A stretch of DNA of 17,424 nucleotides from Bacteroidales bacterium UBA1722 (GCA_002317435.1 DCIQ01000078.1:1-17424), one strand, 5' to 3'; positions 7,676-16,173 are shown, counted from the first letter of the stretch. A program made the numbers and translations. Notes: generated from the sequence alone by a model not told the origin.

Positions 7676-8662
7676 CTATTCGAACAGTGAATCCACGAAA
7701 GCCTTCCTGTCAAAAATCTGCAGGTCTTCTATCCTCTCCCCGACACCGATGAACTTCACCGGAATCCCGAACTGGTCCGCGATGCCGATGACCACACCGC
7801 CTTTCGCCGTCCCGTCCAGTTTCGTCACCGCGAGGGAAGTCACATCAGTGGCCTTCGTGAACTCACGGGCCTGCTGGAAGGCATTCTGCCCGGTAGAGCC
7901 GTCCAGAACCAGAAGCACTTCGTGCGGCGCATCGGGAATCACCTTACGCATCACGTTCCGTATCTTGCTCAGTTCATTCATCAAATTGATTTTGTTATGG
8001 AGACGCCCGGCCGTATCTATCAGGACCACGTCGGCGTCCCTGGCCACCGCCGACCTGACCGTATCATAAGCCACGGAAGCCGGATCGGCTCCCATCTCCT
8101 GCTTCACTATCGGGACCCCGGCCCTCTCGCTCCAGATGGTCAGCTGGTCCACCGCAGCGGCACGGAAAGTATCGGCGGCTCCCAGGACCACGCTCTTGCC
8201 GGAGGCCTTCAGCCTGGCGGCCAATTTCCCGATGGTGGTAGTTTTCCCAACTCCGTTCACCCCCACCACGAGCACCACGTACGGTTTCTTCGAAAAATCG
8301 AAAATCTCGCGGTCGGAATCATTGCCGGAGGCAGAACCGGCATCCAAGAGGGAGCATATCTCATCCCGGAGGATGGAATTGAGCTCCTCGGAGTCGAGAT
8401 ACTTGTCGCGTGCGACGCGCTCTTCGAGCCTGTCGATTACCTTCAATGTGGTATCGACACCTATATCGGATGCGATAAGGGCATCTTCGATATCATCGAG
8501 GACCGAATCGTCTATCCTCGACTTGCCGATCACCGCTCTGGAGAGTCTTTCGAAGATACCTTGCTTGGTCTTGGTCATCCCCTTCTCCAGCGCTTCCTTC
8601 TCTATGGACACATCAGCGGAATCCTGCTGTACGCTGTCCTTTTTCTTCCAGAAAAAACCCAT
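7676..8662 (-). CDS. ftsY: Signal recognition particle receptor FtsY
   Basis: This 328-residue SRP GTPase lacks the long acidic A domain of E. coli FtsY, as is common outside Proteobacteria. The N helical domain covers about residues 25-110. The G domain has the P-loop GVNGVGKT (134-141), the SRP-specific DTFRAAA (164-170), DTAGR (216-220), TKLDG (280-284) and a closing GVGERIEDL. The N terminus (MGFFWKKKD) is basic and aromatic and may help membrane contact. FtsY binds the SRP-ribosome complex at the inner membrane and passes nascent membrane proteins to SecYEG. It lies 57 bp downstream of the M23 peptidase gene with its own minus-7 box in that gap (8697-8704), and pheT follows 40 bp later. 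Confidence 0.98.
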   Translation of the reverse strand: MGFFWKKKDSVQQDSADVSIEKEALEKGMTKTKQGIFERLSRAVIGKSRIDDSVLDDIEDALIASDIGVDTTLKVIDRLEERVARDKYLDSEELNSILRDEICSLLDAGSASGNDSDREIFDFSKKPYVVLVVGVNGVGKTTTIGKLAARLKASGKSVVLGAADTFRAAAVDQLTIWSERAGVPIVKQEMGADPASVAYDTVRSAVARDADVVLIDTAGRLHNKINLMNELSKIRNVMRKVIPDAPHEVLLVLDGSTGQNAFQQAREFTKATDVTSLAVTKLDGTAKGGVVIGIADQFGIPVKFIGVGERIEDLQIFDRKAFVDSLFE

Positions 8663-8696
8663 GGCGTGTTTTATATTTCCTTTGTTCGTATCCGCG

Positions 8697-8704
8697 CAAA
8701 GATA
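8697..8704 (-). promoter_or_regulatory. Bacteroidota minus-7 box for ftsY
   Basis: The minus strand reads TATCTTTG followed by CGCGG, a full match to the TAnnTTTG consensus. It lies 35 bp before the ftsY start, in the short gap after the peptidase gene. No good TTTG minus-33 element is seen at the usual spacing. Confidence 0.6.
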
Positions 8705-8719
8705 GGAAAAACTCCCTTA

Positions 8720-9616
8720 TCACCGAACTATTATCCTCTCCCCTATCCTGAGAGTCTTGTTTGATTTGATACCGTTCAGCTGGCATATCTTGGTAACGGT
8801 GGTACCGTATTTCACGGCCAGGCCCCCCAGAGTATCCCCGCTGCGGATGGTGTGAATCACCCTGCCTGCGGCCGCCTTGCTCTCCTCATCCGTCATGCCA
8901 TAATGCGAATAGATGCTGAAATAGTGCCTCTTGAGAGCCAGAATCGAATCTCTTACCGTGCCGGTCTCGAAATCCACCACGCGGGAAGGGTCAAAGGACT
9001 GCCCCATATATCTGGTCTCGAAATGGAGATGCGGGCCGGTACTTCTGCCGGTGCTGCCGCCCAGTCCAAGCACCTCTCCCGCCTTCACCAATTCGTTGGG
9101 CTGCACGTTGATGCTGGACAGATGCCCATAATATGTCTCGAGACCGTTGGAATGGCGCACCACCACGAGATTACCATATCCTCCTGTCTGGGAAGACTTT
9201 CCCGTATATCTGACTATCCCGTTGAAAGCCACCTTTATGGTATCCCCTGTCGTGAGTGGAATATCTATGCCGTTATGCTCGCGGGTCCTGCGGAACTTAT
9301 AGCCCGAGTAAACCTTCCCCACGATAGGAGCGCAGAAAGTATTTTCGCTGTCCACCAGACGGATATCCACCTCCTCCGGCAGATCCGAGGGCTTCTTGTC
9401 ACGGAACACGTGTATCGAACCGGTATCCCATCCCGAAAAGAATCCCGCGGTATCGATCACCGGTCTTCCCACATCATGATACGCCCAGGTGTGGTCGGTA
9501 TAAAGGATGATCTTCACATATTTGTCACCGGTATCCAGGGTGTCCATGGCTTCCTGGCAGAATACATGGACAGGGATGACCATGAAAATGGATATCAAAA
9601 ATAATGTTCTTCTCAT
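8720..9616 (-). CDS. Secreted M23 peptidase with C-terminal LysM domain
   Basis: This is a 298-residue exported protein. Residues 1-20 form a signal peptide (RRTLFLISIFMVIPVHVFCQ). The M23 zinc peptidase domain spans about 92-212 and has all expected ligands and catalytic residues: His114 and Asp118 in HNGID, His165 in YGHLS, and His196/His198 in GPHLHFE. A single LysM module covers about 253-297 (HTIRSGDTLGGLAVKYGTT ... NKTLRIGERIIV). With an intact active site it should cut peptide crossbridges in the cell wall, and the LysM should hold it to glycan chains; either a true endopeptidase or an amidase activator is possible. The ATG at 9616 is the only start giving a signal peptide. It heads the minus-strand group with ftsY and pheT, and its upstream region is shared with the divergent envelope operon. 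Confidence 0.93.
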   Translation of the reverse strand: MRRTLFLISIFMVIPVHVFCQEAMDTLDTGDKYVKIILYTDHTWAYHDVGRPVIDTAGFFSGWDTGSIHVFRDKKPSDLPEEVDIRLVDSENTFCAPIVGKVYSGYKFRRTREHNGIDIPLTTGDTIKVAFNGIVRYTGKSSQTGGYGNLVVVRHSNGLETYYGHLSSINVQPNELVKAGEVLGLGGSTGRSTGPHLHFETRYMGQSFDPSRVVDFETGTVRDSILALKRHYFSIYSHYGMTDEESKAAAGRVIHTIRSGDTLGGLAVKYGTTVTKICQLNGIKSNKTLRIGERIIVR

Positions 9617-9661
9617 ATCGAGGTTTACGGTTTGGTTCTGGCACTCTGTAAAAATAACTCG

Positions 9662-9669
9662 CGAAGATA
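9662..9669 (-). promoter_or_regulatory. Possible minus-7 box for the M23 peptidase gene
   Basis: The minus strand reads TATCTTCG, one base off the TAnnTTTG consensus, 45 bp before the start codon. The nearest upstream TTG (9682-9684) is too close to serve as a standard minus-33 element, so the call is tentative. Confidence 0.35.
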
Positions 9670-9795
9670 CTAAGGAATTATCAAGTAACCGTTAAAAAAC
9701 ACGGATTCGGATGCAAATATCCTCGGATACGGCGGGAATGCATCTTTTTTCCGGATGACTTGGGAAAAAGGAGTGAAAAGTAAAAAAAAGTACGG

Positions 9796-9803
9796 TATAT
9801 TTG
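9796..9803 (+). promoter_or_regulatory. Minus-7 box of the envelope operon promoter
   Basis: TATATTTG is a full match to the Bacteroidota TAnnTTTG box, and the first gene begins at 9888. Transcription would start near 9810, leaving a leader of about 75 nt. The minus-33 region (about 9770-9777) is weak; a TTGG occurs slightly too far upstream at 9760. Confidence 0.55.
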
Positions 9804-9887
9804 TACTCCCGATAGGGTCAGGTCGGGAAATCTCTCGCTTGAAAATGAGATGCACTGCCATACCGGCCTTACCGCTGTGGAAACTTG

Positions 9888-10418
9888 ATGAAAAGCAGGA
9901 CATTACTTTTGGTTGTCATTTTATGGGCCGGCGTTTCGCACTATGCATCGGCCCAGAGGATATCCGTCGGTGTCAATGCGGCTGAGGCGGCATTGCTGTC
10001 TCCCAATCTGGAAATAGGGATAATAACGGGCAGACAGACCACCCTGCACTTCGACATCTGCTATTCGAACAACCCCTATAATCTTTCTCTCCGGCTGCTT
10101 TCCGCAGGCTCGGAATTCAAATGCTGGATTTCGAAAAGTCCGCTGAACAGACTCTATGTGGGCGGCAGGCTCCAATATTCGAACTACGACTATTGCAGAG
10201 ACGACGACAGACATTACGGGGACGCCCTCATCCTGGGTCCTACCGTCGGATATGATTTTGTTCTGGGGAAAAGATGGGTACTTGAACTTTCCACAGGATG
10301 CGGTGCGGCTTTCCGTAACGAACGGCATACCGATGTCTCCACACCAGCGGTTACGGCATACGGCATCTCCTTCGTACCTGTCAAACTCGGTATCTCCTTC
10401 ATATTCATAATAGCATAG
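9888..10418 (+). CDS. Small exported beta-barrel-like protein, DUF3575-like
   Basis: This is a 176-residue protein. I use the ATG at 9888, not the TTG one codon earlier. Residues 1-22 are a signal peptide (KSRTLLLVVILWAGVSHYAS, cut before QRISVG). The mature part is a series of alternating strands with glycine-aromatic turns (RLYVGGRLQYSNYDY, ILGPTVGYDFVLGKRWVLEL, STGCGAAFR) and ends in FIFIIA, which suits a small outer-membrane barrel of about eight strands. The size and pattern resemble DUF3575 proteins, often encoded beside OmpA-like proteins in Bacteroidales, but I cannot confirm the family without a profile search. It is the first gene of a four-gene operon; the next ATG follows three bases after its stop. 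Confidence 0.65.
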   Translation: MKSRTLLLVVILWAGVSHYASAQRISVGVNAAEAALLSPNLEIGIITGRQTTLHFDICYSNNPYNLSLRLLSAGSEFKCWISKSPLNRLYVGGRLQYSNYDYCRDDDRHYGDALILGPTVGYDFVLGKRWVLELSTGCGAAFRNERHTDVSTPAVTAYGISFVPVKLGISFIFIIA

Positions 10419-10421
10419 CTG

Positions 10422-12704
10422 ATGAAACGGTTCATTCTCATAATACTTTTTCTATCAGTCGCCCATCTCCCTTCTGAATCCCAGAACATCATATATGTTA
10501 CCGGTACCATATATGACAAGCTGACCAAAAAGCCCGTCAACGTCAGCAATATCGAAGTGGAGATATATGCTTACAACACCGTAGCCGCCGCTCTGGAGCA
10601 GAAACAGCTGATGGAGAATTCTGAATTCACCGAAGTGGTCGTCTCTCCGGATTATACGGGGGTCGTGGACAGAAACGGCTATTACATGGTGAACGTGGCC
10701 TCCACAGGAGCCATTCTTTATAAGATAGGCATCGGGAACGACATCATTCTGGAAGAAGTGAATGATCGCCTCACCATCGACGTATATGCCATAGTGGAGA
10801 ATTATCTGCAGGCCGCCGTAGCCTCCGCCGACAGATTGGAGATAGGGGCTCTGGAACCGCAAAGTGACATCGAAGGAAATTACCTCTATCTGATGACACC
10901 CTATTCGATTCCGTCGAACACGGCCAAGAGCAATGTCAGGCTTATCCTCCAGCCCATCCTGTTCTATGCCGACACCAAGGACACCATCCGATATCTGAAA
11001 CCTCAAGTGATCGACGGAGCGGAATACTCCATAAACCTGTTGAGAAAGATGGATTTCCATCCGGAAAATGACAAATTGTACCGGTATGTGGACAAGGAAC
11101 ATCCGCTCACCAGTGAAAAACAGACTTTTGTATGGTCGGATTCCGTATATGTCGAAGATCCCATGAGAAACTATACAGTCACCGGATGTTTCCAATTCGA
11201 AGACTACAGCAGGATATTGAAATATACGGAACAGCCTATCTCTTCGATGCGTCCCAGAAGACCCACAAGATTTCTGAAAATAGATGTCGCCCCTTTCGTT
11301 CTGAACCCCGATGACTATCCCGAATCCCCGAAGAGAGAGAGATTCACGACGGAAAAAGAAATCTCCATCCTCTTCGACATCAACAAGGCGACGTTCGACA
11401 TGACGGACAGCATCACCGTCAAGAGTCTGGAAAACCTGCGCAAGACACTTCTTGATGTCATCGGTGAAGAAGGCTCGAAACTTAAAGAATTCCATATAGC
11501 GTGCGTAGCCTCCCCTGACGGGAATTATGAAAAAAACGTCAGTCTGGCCGGAAGAAGAATGGATAACGCCATACTCGCCATCCGATCATACCTGCCGAAG
11601 AAGACCGGAGAAAGTGTATATTGGGTCTCCAGTTCACGTGTGGCCGGATGGGAAGAAGTGGCCGTACTGCTGGAAAAGGACGGAAAGGACCACGAAGCAG
11701 CCGTCATCAGAGATATCGTCAGCCAGTATCCCAAAGACCAGACCATCCAATCAAGAAAGATTCGGAATCTCCCGGAATACAGAAGCGTAATAGTCGATTA
11801 TCTGCCGGGACTGCGCTCCGTCCGTTATTCCTATACACAGGAGATTTACAGAAATCCCACCGGAGAGGAAATTCTCAGGAAATATCAGAATGACCCCGGA
11901 TTCAGGAACGGAGACAAGAGGCTCACCACATATGAATACTGGAAGTTGTTCCAAATGGTCGAAGACCCGGCAGAACTGGACAGTCTGTACCGTATGGCCA
12001 ACAGGGTTCACATGGAGATTACCGGCAAGCCGTGGATTATTCCATCCAACGCTCTGGCGGCAAGTGCCATCAGGCGGGGGGAAGTGGACACCACATTACT
12101 GGCTCCTTTCGTAAATTATACAGTCAGCAACACTGATGTAAGAATAAAAAGATCTTTCGGCGATGAGATAATAAATCCCGAACCGGTAGTCGCCAATCAG
12201 ATGATAATGTATCTGAATGCCCGGAACTTCATGCAGGCGAGCCGTTTGAGCCGGATATTGAAAGACAGCGACACCAATGCTGTCCTGAAAAGTTACGCGA
12301 TGGCTCTGGGAGGTTATTACAAGGGAGGAAAAACTCCTGAAGAAATGGCGGAAGCTCAGAAGGTGTTCCACACCATCGAAAAGACTTCACCTTTCAACAA
12401 AGTGGTCATCAATCTGGCCATGAGATTGAAAACAAATGACAAAATAGCCGAGAAGACTATGCCGGAATGTGAGGCGGCGGCAGAGACCACATACGAAAAA
12501 GCCTTGATTCAGTATCTGTGGGCCATCATATACCAGAGGAAGTTCATGTCCAGAAATGACATTCTGTCCGACATGGAACGTCAGGAGCGGCTCATCGAAT
12601 GTTTCAAGATAGACCCTTCCTTTATAGAGATAGCCGAATCGGACGGATATATAGACCATGACATTTTCCAGGCGGCCAGAGATATGTACCTTATCCAGCG
12701 ATAA
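10422..12704 (+). CDS. Periplasmic OmpA-domain protein with N-terminal carboxypeptidase-regulatory-like domain
   Basis: This is a 760-residue exported protein with a signal peptide at residues 1-21. Residues about 25-105 (VTGTIYDKLTKKPVNVSNIEV ... NGYYMVNV) look like a carboxypeptidase-regulatory or CNA-B-like beta domain. An OmpA/MotB-type peptidoglycan-binding domain begins near 313 (EISILFDINKATFDMTD) and contains ASPDGNYEKNVSLAGRRM (363-380). Asp366 and Arg378/Arg379 stand where OmpA uses Asp and Arg to hold diaminopimelate. This domain appears interrupted by about 60 residues (roughly 392-455) before a final strand near YRSVIVDYLP. Residues about 515-760 are mainly helical and resemble repeat helices, without a clear TPR signature. 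The likely role is tethering an outer-membrane assembly to the wall. The gene starts three bases after the small barrel gene, and the four-barrel gene follows after 12 bp. Confidence 0.75.
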   Translation: MKRFILIILFLSVAHLPSESQNIIYVTGTIYDKLTKKPVNVSNIEVEIYAYNTVAAALEQKQLMENSEFTEVVVSPDYTGVVDRNGYYMVNVASTGAILYKIGIGNDIILEEVNDRLTIDVYAIVENYLQAAVASADRLEIGALEPQSDIEGNYLYLMTPYSIPSNTAKSNVRLILQPILFYADTKDTIRYLKPQVIDGAEYSINLLRKMDFHPENDKLYRYVDKEHPLTSEKQTFVWSDSVYVEDPMRNYTVTGCFQFEDYSRILKYTEQPISSMRPRRPTRFLKIDVAPFVLNPDDYPESPKRERFTTEKEISILFDINKATFDMTDSITVKSLENLRKTLLDVIGEEGSKLKEFHIACVASPDGNYEKNVSLAGRRMDNAILAIRSYLPKKTGESVYWVSSSRVAGWEEVAVLLEKDGKDHEAAVIRDIVSQYPKDQTIQSRKIRNLPEYRSVIVDYLPGLRSVRYSYTQEIYRNPTGEEILRKYQNDPGFRNGDKRLTTYEYWKLFQMVEDPAELDSLYRMANRVHMEITGKPWIIPSNALAASAIRRGEVDTTLLAPFVNYTVSNTDVRIKRSFGDEIINPEPVVANQMIMYLNARNFMQASRLSRILKDSDTNAVLKSYAMALGGYYKGGKTPEEMAEAQKVFHTIEKTSPFNKVVINLAMRLKTNDKIAEKTMPECEAAAETTYEKALIQYLWAIIYQRKFMSRNDILSDMERQERLIECFKIDPSFIEIAESDGYIDHDIFQAARDMYLIQR

Positions 12705-12716
12705 CCAGCCAAAGAG

Positions 12717-15209
12717 ATGAAGAACAACACCATACATCGTATCATAAAATTTCTGCGGGTATCGGCAGGAGCATCCGTTCTCCTGCTTGTCACAGGAACA
12801 AGTGCCGATGCCGGTACATCTGGGGACACGACGGCCTTCCGCCGGCCGTTCTGGTCCAATACGTTCTTCAAGGCGGCAGGAGGTGCCAACCTCCATTTTT
12901 CGAATACCGGAACTTCCGATCCGGGAGGCGATTTCACTTTGGCTTTCGGAAAGAATTTCGGGCACCACAGTTCGCTCAGACTCAGCGGAACCATAGAGAC
13001 CTGCAACTATAGGAACAAAAGTCGGATCGGAGAACTCAATCTCCTGTACGGACTTAATGCCCACAGTTTTTTCAAAGGAGACGATTACGACAGAGTATTC
13101 GAATTCTCACCTTTCGCAGGTATCGGCTTCGACATCGGAAGGGCTGAATCCGCATGGAGCACCTATGCCAATGCCCAGATCGGTATGGAACTTGGCTTCA
13201 GATTATCTCAGAATCTCTATTTCACTCTGGAACCGACCGGCAAATACTATATCCACGCCATCGCCGGCAAGGACAGTCCGACGGAATTTTCGGCCGGCGC
13301 GACAGCCGGTCTGCGCTATAAGGTCAATAATCTCAGCCGGCTGTCCGCATATCATCGTGACCGTCATCTGGTGATGGAAGAGAATCCTTTTATGAACTTG
13401 TCCTTCCTGGACAATACATTCTACAGACTGGGGGCAGGGGTGAACATTCCGAGGTCCACAAAAGACAACAGCTACCGGACAGGTCCTTCATTCGAATTCG
13501 CCGCAGGAAAGAAGATAAGCGGGCTCCATTCCGTCATACTCGAACTCGCGGCGGAAAAAGAAATCAACAGCTCCAGAAAATACAATGCGAATATCTTGGA
13601 ACTGAACGCATTATACGGATTGGACATCACCTCCGCACTGTACGGATACAAATATGACCGCACTCTCACGTTCTCGGCACTTATGGGAGCAGGTGTGGAC
13701 TTCATCGATATAAATGACAAATGGAAGACCAACGCCAACATTCAGGCAGGTGCCGACTTCGACATCCGCGTCACTGACTTCCTGTCTGTCTATATAAACC
13801 CGATGGCCAGAATCTTCCTCCCGGATGATAAAGAGAGAGTACCGGGACGCAGATTATCCGTAGCCCTGAATGCCACTGCGGGACTGCAATATACCGTGAA
13901 CCATAACGAATACAGAAAATCGGACGGGCGGTTCATATCCGATTCGAAAGAAGATATGATCCGTCTGACTTCCGGGAACAGGAAGCTTGAGGAACCGACA
14001 AACTCATTCATCGACAACACGTTCGTCATGTTCGTGTCCGGAATAAACAGAAGGGATGCCACGAAAAGGGAGTATAAATCCGGTTCCAATATCGGATTGG
14101 AATTCGGAAAGGAGATCAATCGCCATCACTCGCTGTCCATAGGTCTGGACTATGAGCATTTTAAATGCAACACTACTTCCAAATTCGTGAATATCTATGA
14201 ATTGGACTTCATTCACAGTATGAATCTCACGAATCTGTCCCATTCAGAAACATATTCCAGAAGATTCTTCCTGAAAACGGTAGGAGGTCTGGGACTGAAT
14301 CATAACTATTATGATTCGCATATCGGTCTTTCAGCAGTGGCGATGGTCGGTATCCAGACGGATTTCGTTTTCACACCAAGATTTTCACTCATATTGAGAC
14401 CGCTTGCGAAAGGATATTACGGGAAAATGACCGATGACAACACCGAAAACACGTTCGGATTCTCCGCCCAGTTCTCGGCAGGTCTCCGGCTGAACTTCAT
14501 CAACAGACACGTCAAATATACCGGGCAGACCAAAGCCGCTGACGATACTGAGCCGGAACGCGACGGTATTACAAAATATGGTTTCAACGCTCTGGAGTTC
14601 GCGCTCCAGAAAGTGGTCAATAACGACAAATACCAGTTTACAAGAAAGTACCGGCATGACGGAGCATTCATACACGCGGGATATACGATGGAGAATCTGG
14701 CGTACGATGCGGATGCCTATGACTGGACGAAATGTATCACCGCAGGGGCCGGAATGAGATTCTGGAAAAACCATACCCTGCTGGCAGACGTCACTATAGG
14801 AAATGTTAAAAGCAAACTCCGGAGCATATCATCTTCATCGGATGATATAAATGTAGGATACCACGAACTGGAAGCGATGCATATGTACCACATCACCTCG
14901 GTTATCCACGGATTCAATCCGGAAAGGGCATTCGAAGTATCCACCCTCGAGGGAATCGGTCTGAATGCTCTGAATGATAATTCCCGCTGGAGTATCGCCG
15001 GAAACATAAAACTGGGACTGGACTTGAAGATACGCATTTCGAATACCCTGTCCTTCTGTCTGGACCCGTTCTTCAAAGTGTACACCGACAGTATAACCTC
15101 CGGTCTGACAAACAGATATCAGACAGATTCGAATTGGAGGAATTATCATTTCAGCTACGGTGCCACGGCCGGCCTCTTTATCAGTCTGACCTCCAGAAAA
15201 AACAAATAA
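12717..15209 (+). CDS. Outer-membrane protein with four tandem beta-barrel-like modules
   Basis: This is an 830-residue exported protein; the N terminus has a basic start and a hydrophobic stretch (about residues 12-30, VSAGASVLLLVTGTSADA). The rest is four copies of one module of about 165-200 residues: 45-204, 230-395, 431-597 and 621-826. The copies share an N-terminal F(W/L/I)(S/D)NTF, a central HHSLRLSG/HSVILEL-type strand, a LxYGLxxxxxxxxYDR segment, GAGVDF-type strands, an xNxQIGxELGFRLSxxLYFTLEP strand pair, and a closing FSAGATAGLRYKVN-type strand. I count about eight strands per module. The modules are joined by polar, charged linkers of roughly 25-35 residues. No other domain is visible. 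The last module is the most diverged and carries extra loops. I do not recognise a named family; the location in the outer membrane is inferred from the strand pattern. It starts 12 bp after the OmpA-domain gene. Confidence 0.8.
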   Translation: MKNNTIHRIIKFLRVSAGASVLLLVTGTSADAGTSGDTTAFRRPFWSNTFFKAAGGANLHFSNTGTSDPGGDFTLAFGKNFGHHSSLRLSGTIETCNYRNKSRIGELNLLYGLNAHSFFKGDDYDRVFEFSPFAGIGFDIGRAESAWSTYANAQIGMELGFRLSQNLYFTLEPTGKYYIHAIAGKDSPTEFSAGATAGLRYKVNNLSRLSAYHRDRHLVMEENPFMNLSFLDNTFYRLGAGVNIPRSTKDNSYRTGPSFEFAAGKKISGLHSVILELAAEKEINSSRKYNANILELNALYGLDITSALYGYKYDRTLTFSALMGAGVDFIDINDKWKTNANIQAGADFDIRVTDFLSVYINPMARIFLPDDKERVPGRRLSVALNATAGLQYTVNHNEYRKSDGRFISDSKEDMIRLTSGNRKLEEPTNSFIDNTFVMFVSGINRRDATKREYKSGSNIGLEFGKEINRHHSLSIGLDYEHFKCNTTSKFVNIYELDFIHSMNLTNLSHSETYSRRFFLKTVGGLGLNHNYYDSHIGLSAVAMVGIQTDFVFTPRFSLILRPLAKGYYGKMTDDNTENTFGFSAQFSAGLRLNFINRHVKYTGQTKAADDTEPERDGITKYGFNALEFALQKVVNNDKYQFTRKYRHDGAFIHAGYTMENLAYDADAYDWTKCITAGAGMRFWKNHTLLADVTIGNVKSKLRSISSSSDDINVGYHELEAMHMYHITSVIHGFNPERAFEVSTLEGIGLNALNDNSRWSIAGNIKLGLDLKIRISNTLSFCLDPFFKVYTDSITSGLTNRYQTDSNWRNYHFSYGATAGLFISLTSRKNK
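12849..15194 (+). repeat. Four internal protein repeats within the large outer-membrane protein gene
   Basis: In DNA terms the modules lie at about 12849-13328, 13404-13901, 14007-14507 and 14577-15194. They are recognisable by protein pattern only; the DNA of the copies has diverged, so the duplications are old and not prone to recombination. Copies 1 and 2 are most alike; copy 4 is the most diverged. Confidence 0.75.
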
Positions 15210-15274
15210 ACCAGACTTGACGTTATCGGGAAAGCCGGCACTTAATTACGACATTACGCCAACATCCTTTTAAA

Positions 15275-16078
15275 ATGAAAATCATCAATCTTATCATCTT
15301 GGTACTTCTGTCTGTCTCAAGTATAACTTGCGGCAAAAAAGAAACATCTATTTATCCGAAAAATGGCGGCACCGTCAGAATCGTCACCTATAACGTAGGA
15401 TCATTCTCAAAATACATGGACAACAGTACGTTCATGATAGCCGGAATGCTCAAGGAAGCCGATGCCGATATAGTGGGGTTGAACGAGTTGGACAGTGTGA
15501 ATACAAGGCATATGACGAACCAGATATCGAATCTGGCTTCTGCCATGGGCGGATGGAACTGGCACTTCGGCAGAGCTATCGGATATAAAAACGGCGCCTA
15601 TGGAAACGGCATCATCACTCCGGACAGGATACTTGAATCCCATACGGTAACACTGGAAAAGGGAAAAGGTTCGGAACAGCGCTCGATGGCTGTAGCCGAA
15701 ACAGAGAAATTCATATTATGTACCGCACATCTGGATCACAAATCAGATGAAGCCAGGGCACTTCAGGTAAAGATCATCAATGACTGGGCTGAATCACAAA
15801 ACTCCGAAAAACCCATTTTACTTACAGGAGACATGAATGCAGGTCCCGAATCCGAGACACTGTCACTGCTGATGCAGTCCTGGGACGTCATCTCATCCAC
15901 CGACCCCACATTCTCCTCTACGAAACCTTCCATCTGCATAGACTATATATTCCACCTGAAAAAATCCGGAGCCATAAAAGTACTGCACTCGGACGTAATG
16001 ACAGAATTCTCCCAAGGAGGAGACGTAACCAAAGCCTCCGACCATCTTCCGGTTTATGTGGACATCGAAATAGAATGA
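15275..16078 (+). CDS. Endonuclease/exonuclease/phosphatase-fold lipoprotein
   Basis: This 267-residue protein begins with a lipoprotein signal peptide; Cys19 follows SIT and is succeeded by GKKE, a Bacteroidota-type signal that tends to send lipoproteins to the cell surface. The EEP fold is complete: Asn40 in TYNVG, Glu71 in GLNELD, His152 in TAHLDH, Asp186 and Asn188 in GDMNAG, Asp223 in IDYIF, and the SDH triad end (255-257) in SDHLPV. All metal and catalytic positions are present, so it should be an active phosphodiesterase or phosphatase. Family members act on DNA, inositol phosphates, sphingomyelin or other phosphoesters; the substrate here cannot be read from sequence. It starts 65 bp after the four-barrel gene with no clear promoter, so it is probably the last gene of the operon. 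A strong hairpin follows at 16121. Confidence 0.88.
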   Translation: MKIINLIILVLLSVSSITCGKKETSIYPKNGGTVRIVTYNVGSFSKYMDNSTFMIAGMLKEADADIVGLNELDSVNTRHMTNQISNLASAMGGWNWHFGRAIGYKNGAYGNGIITPDRILESHTVTLEKGKGSEQRSMAVAETEKFILCTAHLDHKSDEARALQVKIINDWAESQNSEKPILLTGDMNAGPESETLSLLMQSWDVISSTDPTFSSTKPSICIDYIFHLKKSGAIKVLHSDVMTEFSQGGDVTKASDHLPVYVDIEIE

Positions 16079-16120
16079 ATCCACACACGCCGATCGGTCG
16101 GTGACACCGGAAACTACAGA

Positions 16121-16173
16121 CAAGCAAAAAGAGAACATTTGGCAGAAATTGGCCAATGTTCTCTTTTTGCTTG
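16121..16173. terminator. Strong hairpin with A/T flanks after the envelope operon (hairpin A)
   Basis: CAAGCAAAAAGAGAACAT plus TTGGC (16121-16143) pairs with GCCAATGTTCTCTTTTTGCTTG (16152-16173), about 22 bp with one bulged T and an 8-nt loop. The A5 and T5 tracts inside the stem give a bidirectional terminator for the plus-strand operon and the minus-strand transposase gene. It resembles the hairpin at 17318-17367 in both sequence and layout. Confidence 0.8.

Noticed and set aside
7922..8764. Plus-strand open frame of 280 codons opposite ftsY
   Set aside because: It is antisense to a clearly conserved gene and the translation is rich in His, Gly and Arg without any known motif.
8852..9604. 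Plus-strand open frame of 250 codons opposite the M23 peptidase gene
   Set aside because: It is antisense to a gene with all catalytic residues in place; no independent coding evidence is visible.
10455..11495. Long minus-strand open frame (346 codons) opposite the OmpA-domain gene
   Set aside because: It lies wholly antisense to a well-supported gene, has no recognisable domain or signal peptide, and its composition is a mirror of the plus-strand codons.
12387..13064. Minus-strand open frame across the junction of the OmpA-domain and four-barrel genes
   Set aside because: It overlaps two real genes in antisense and shows no conserved features.
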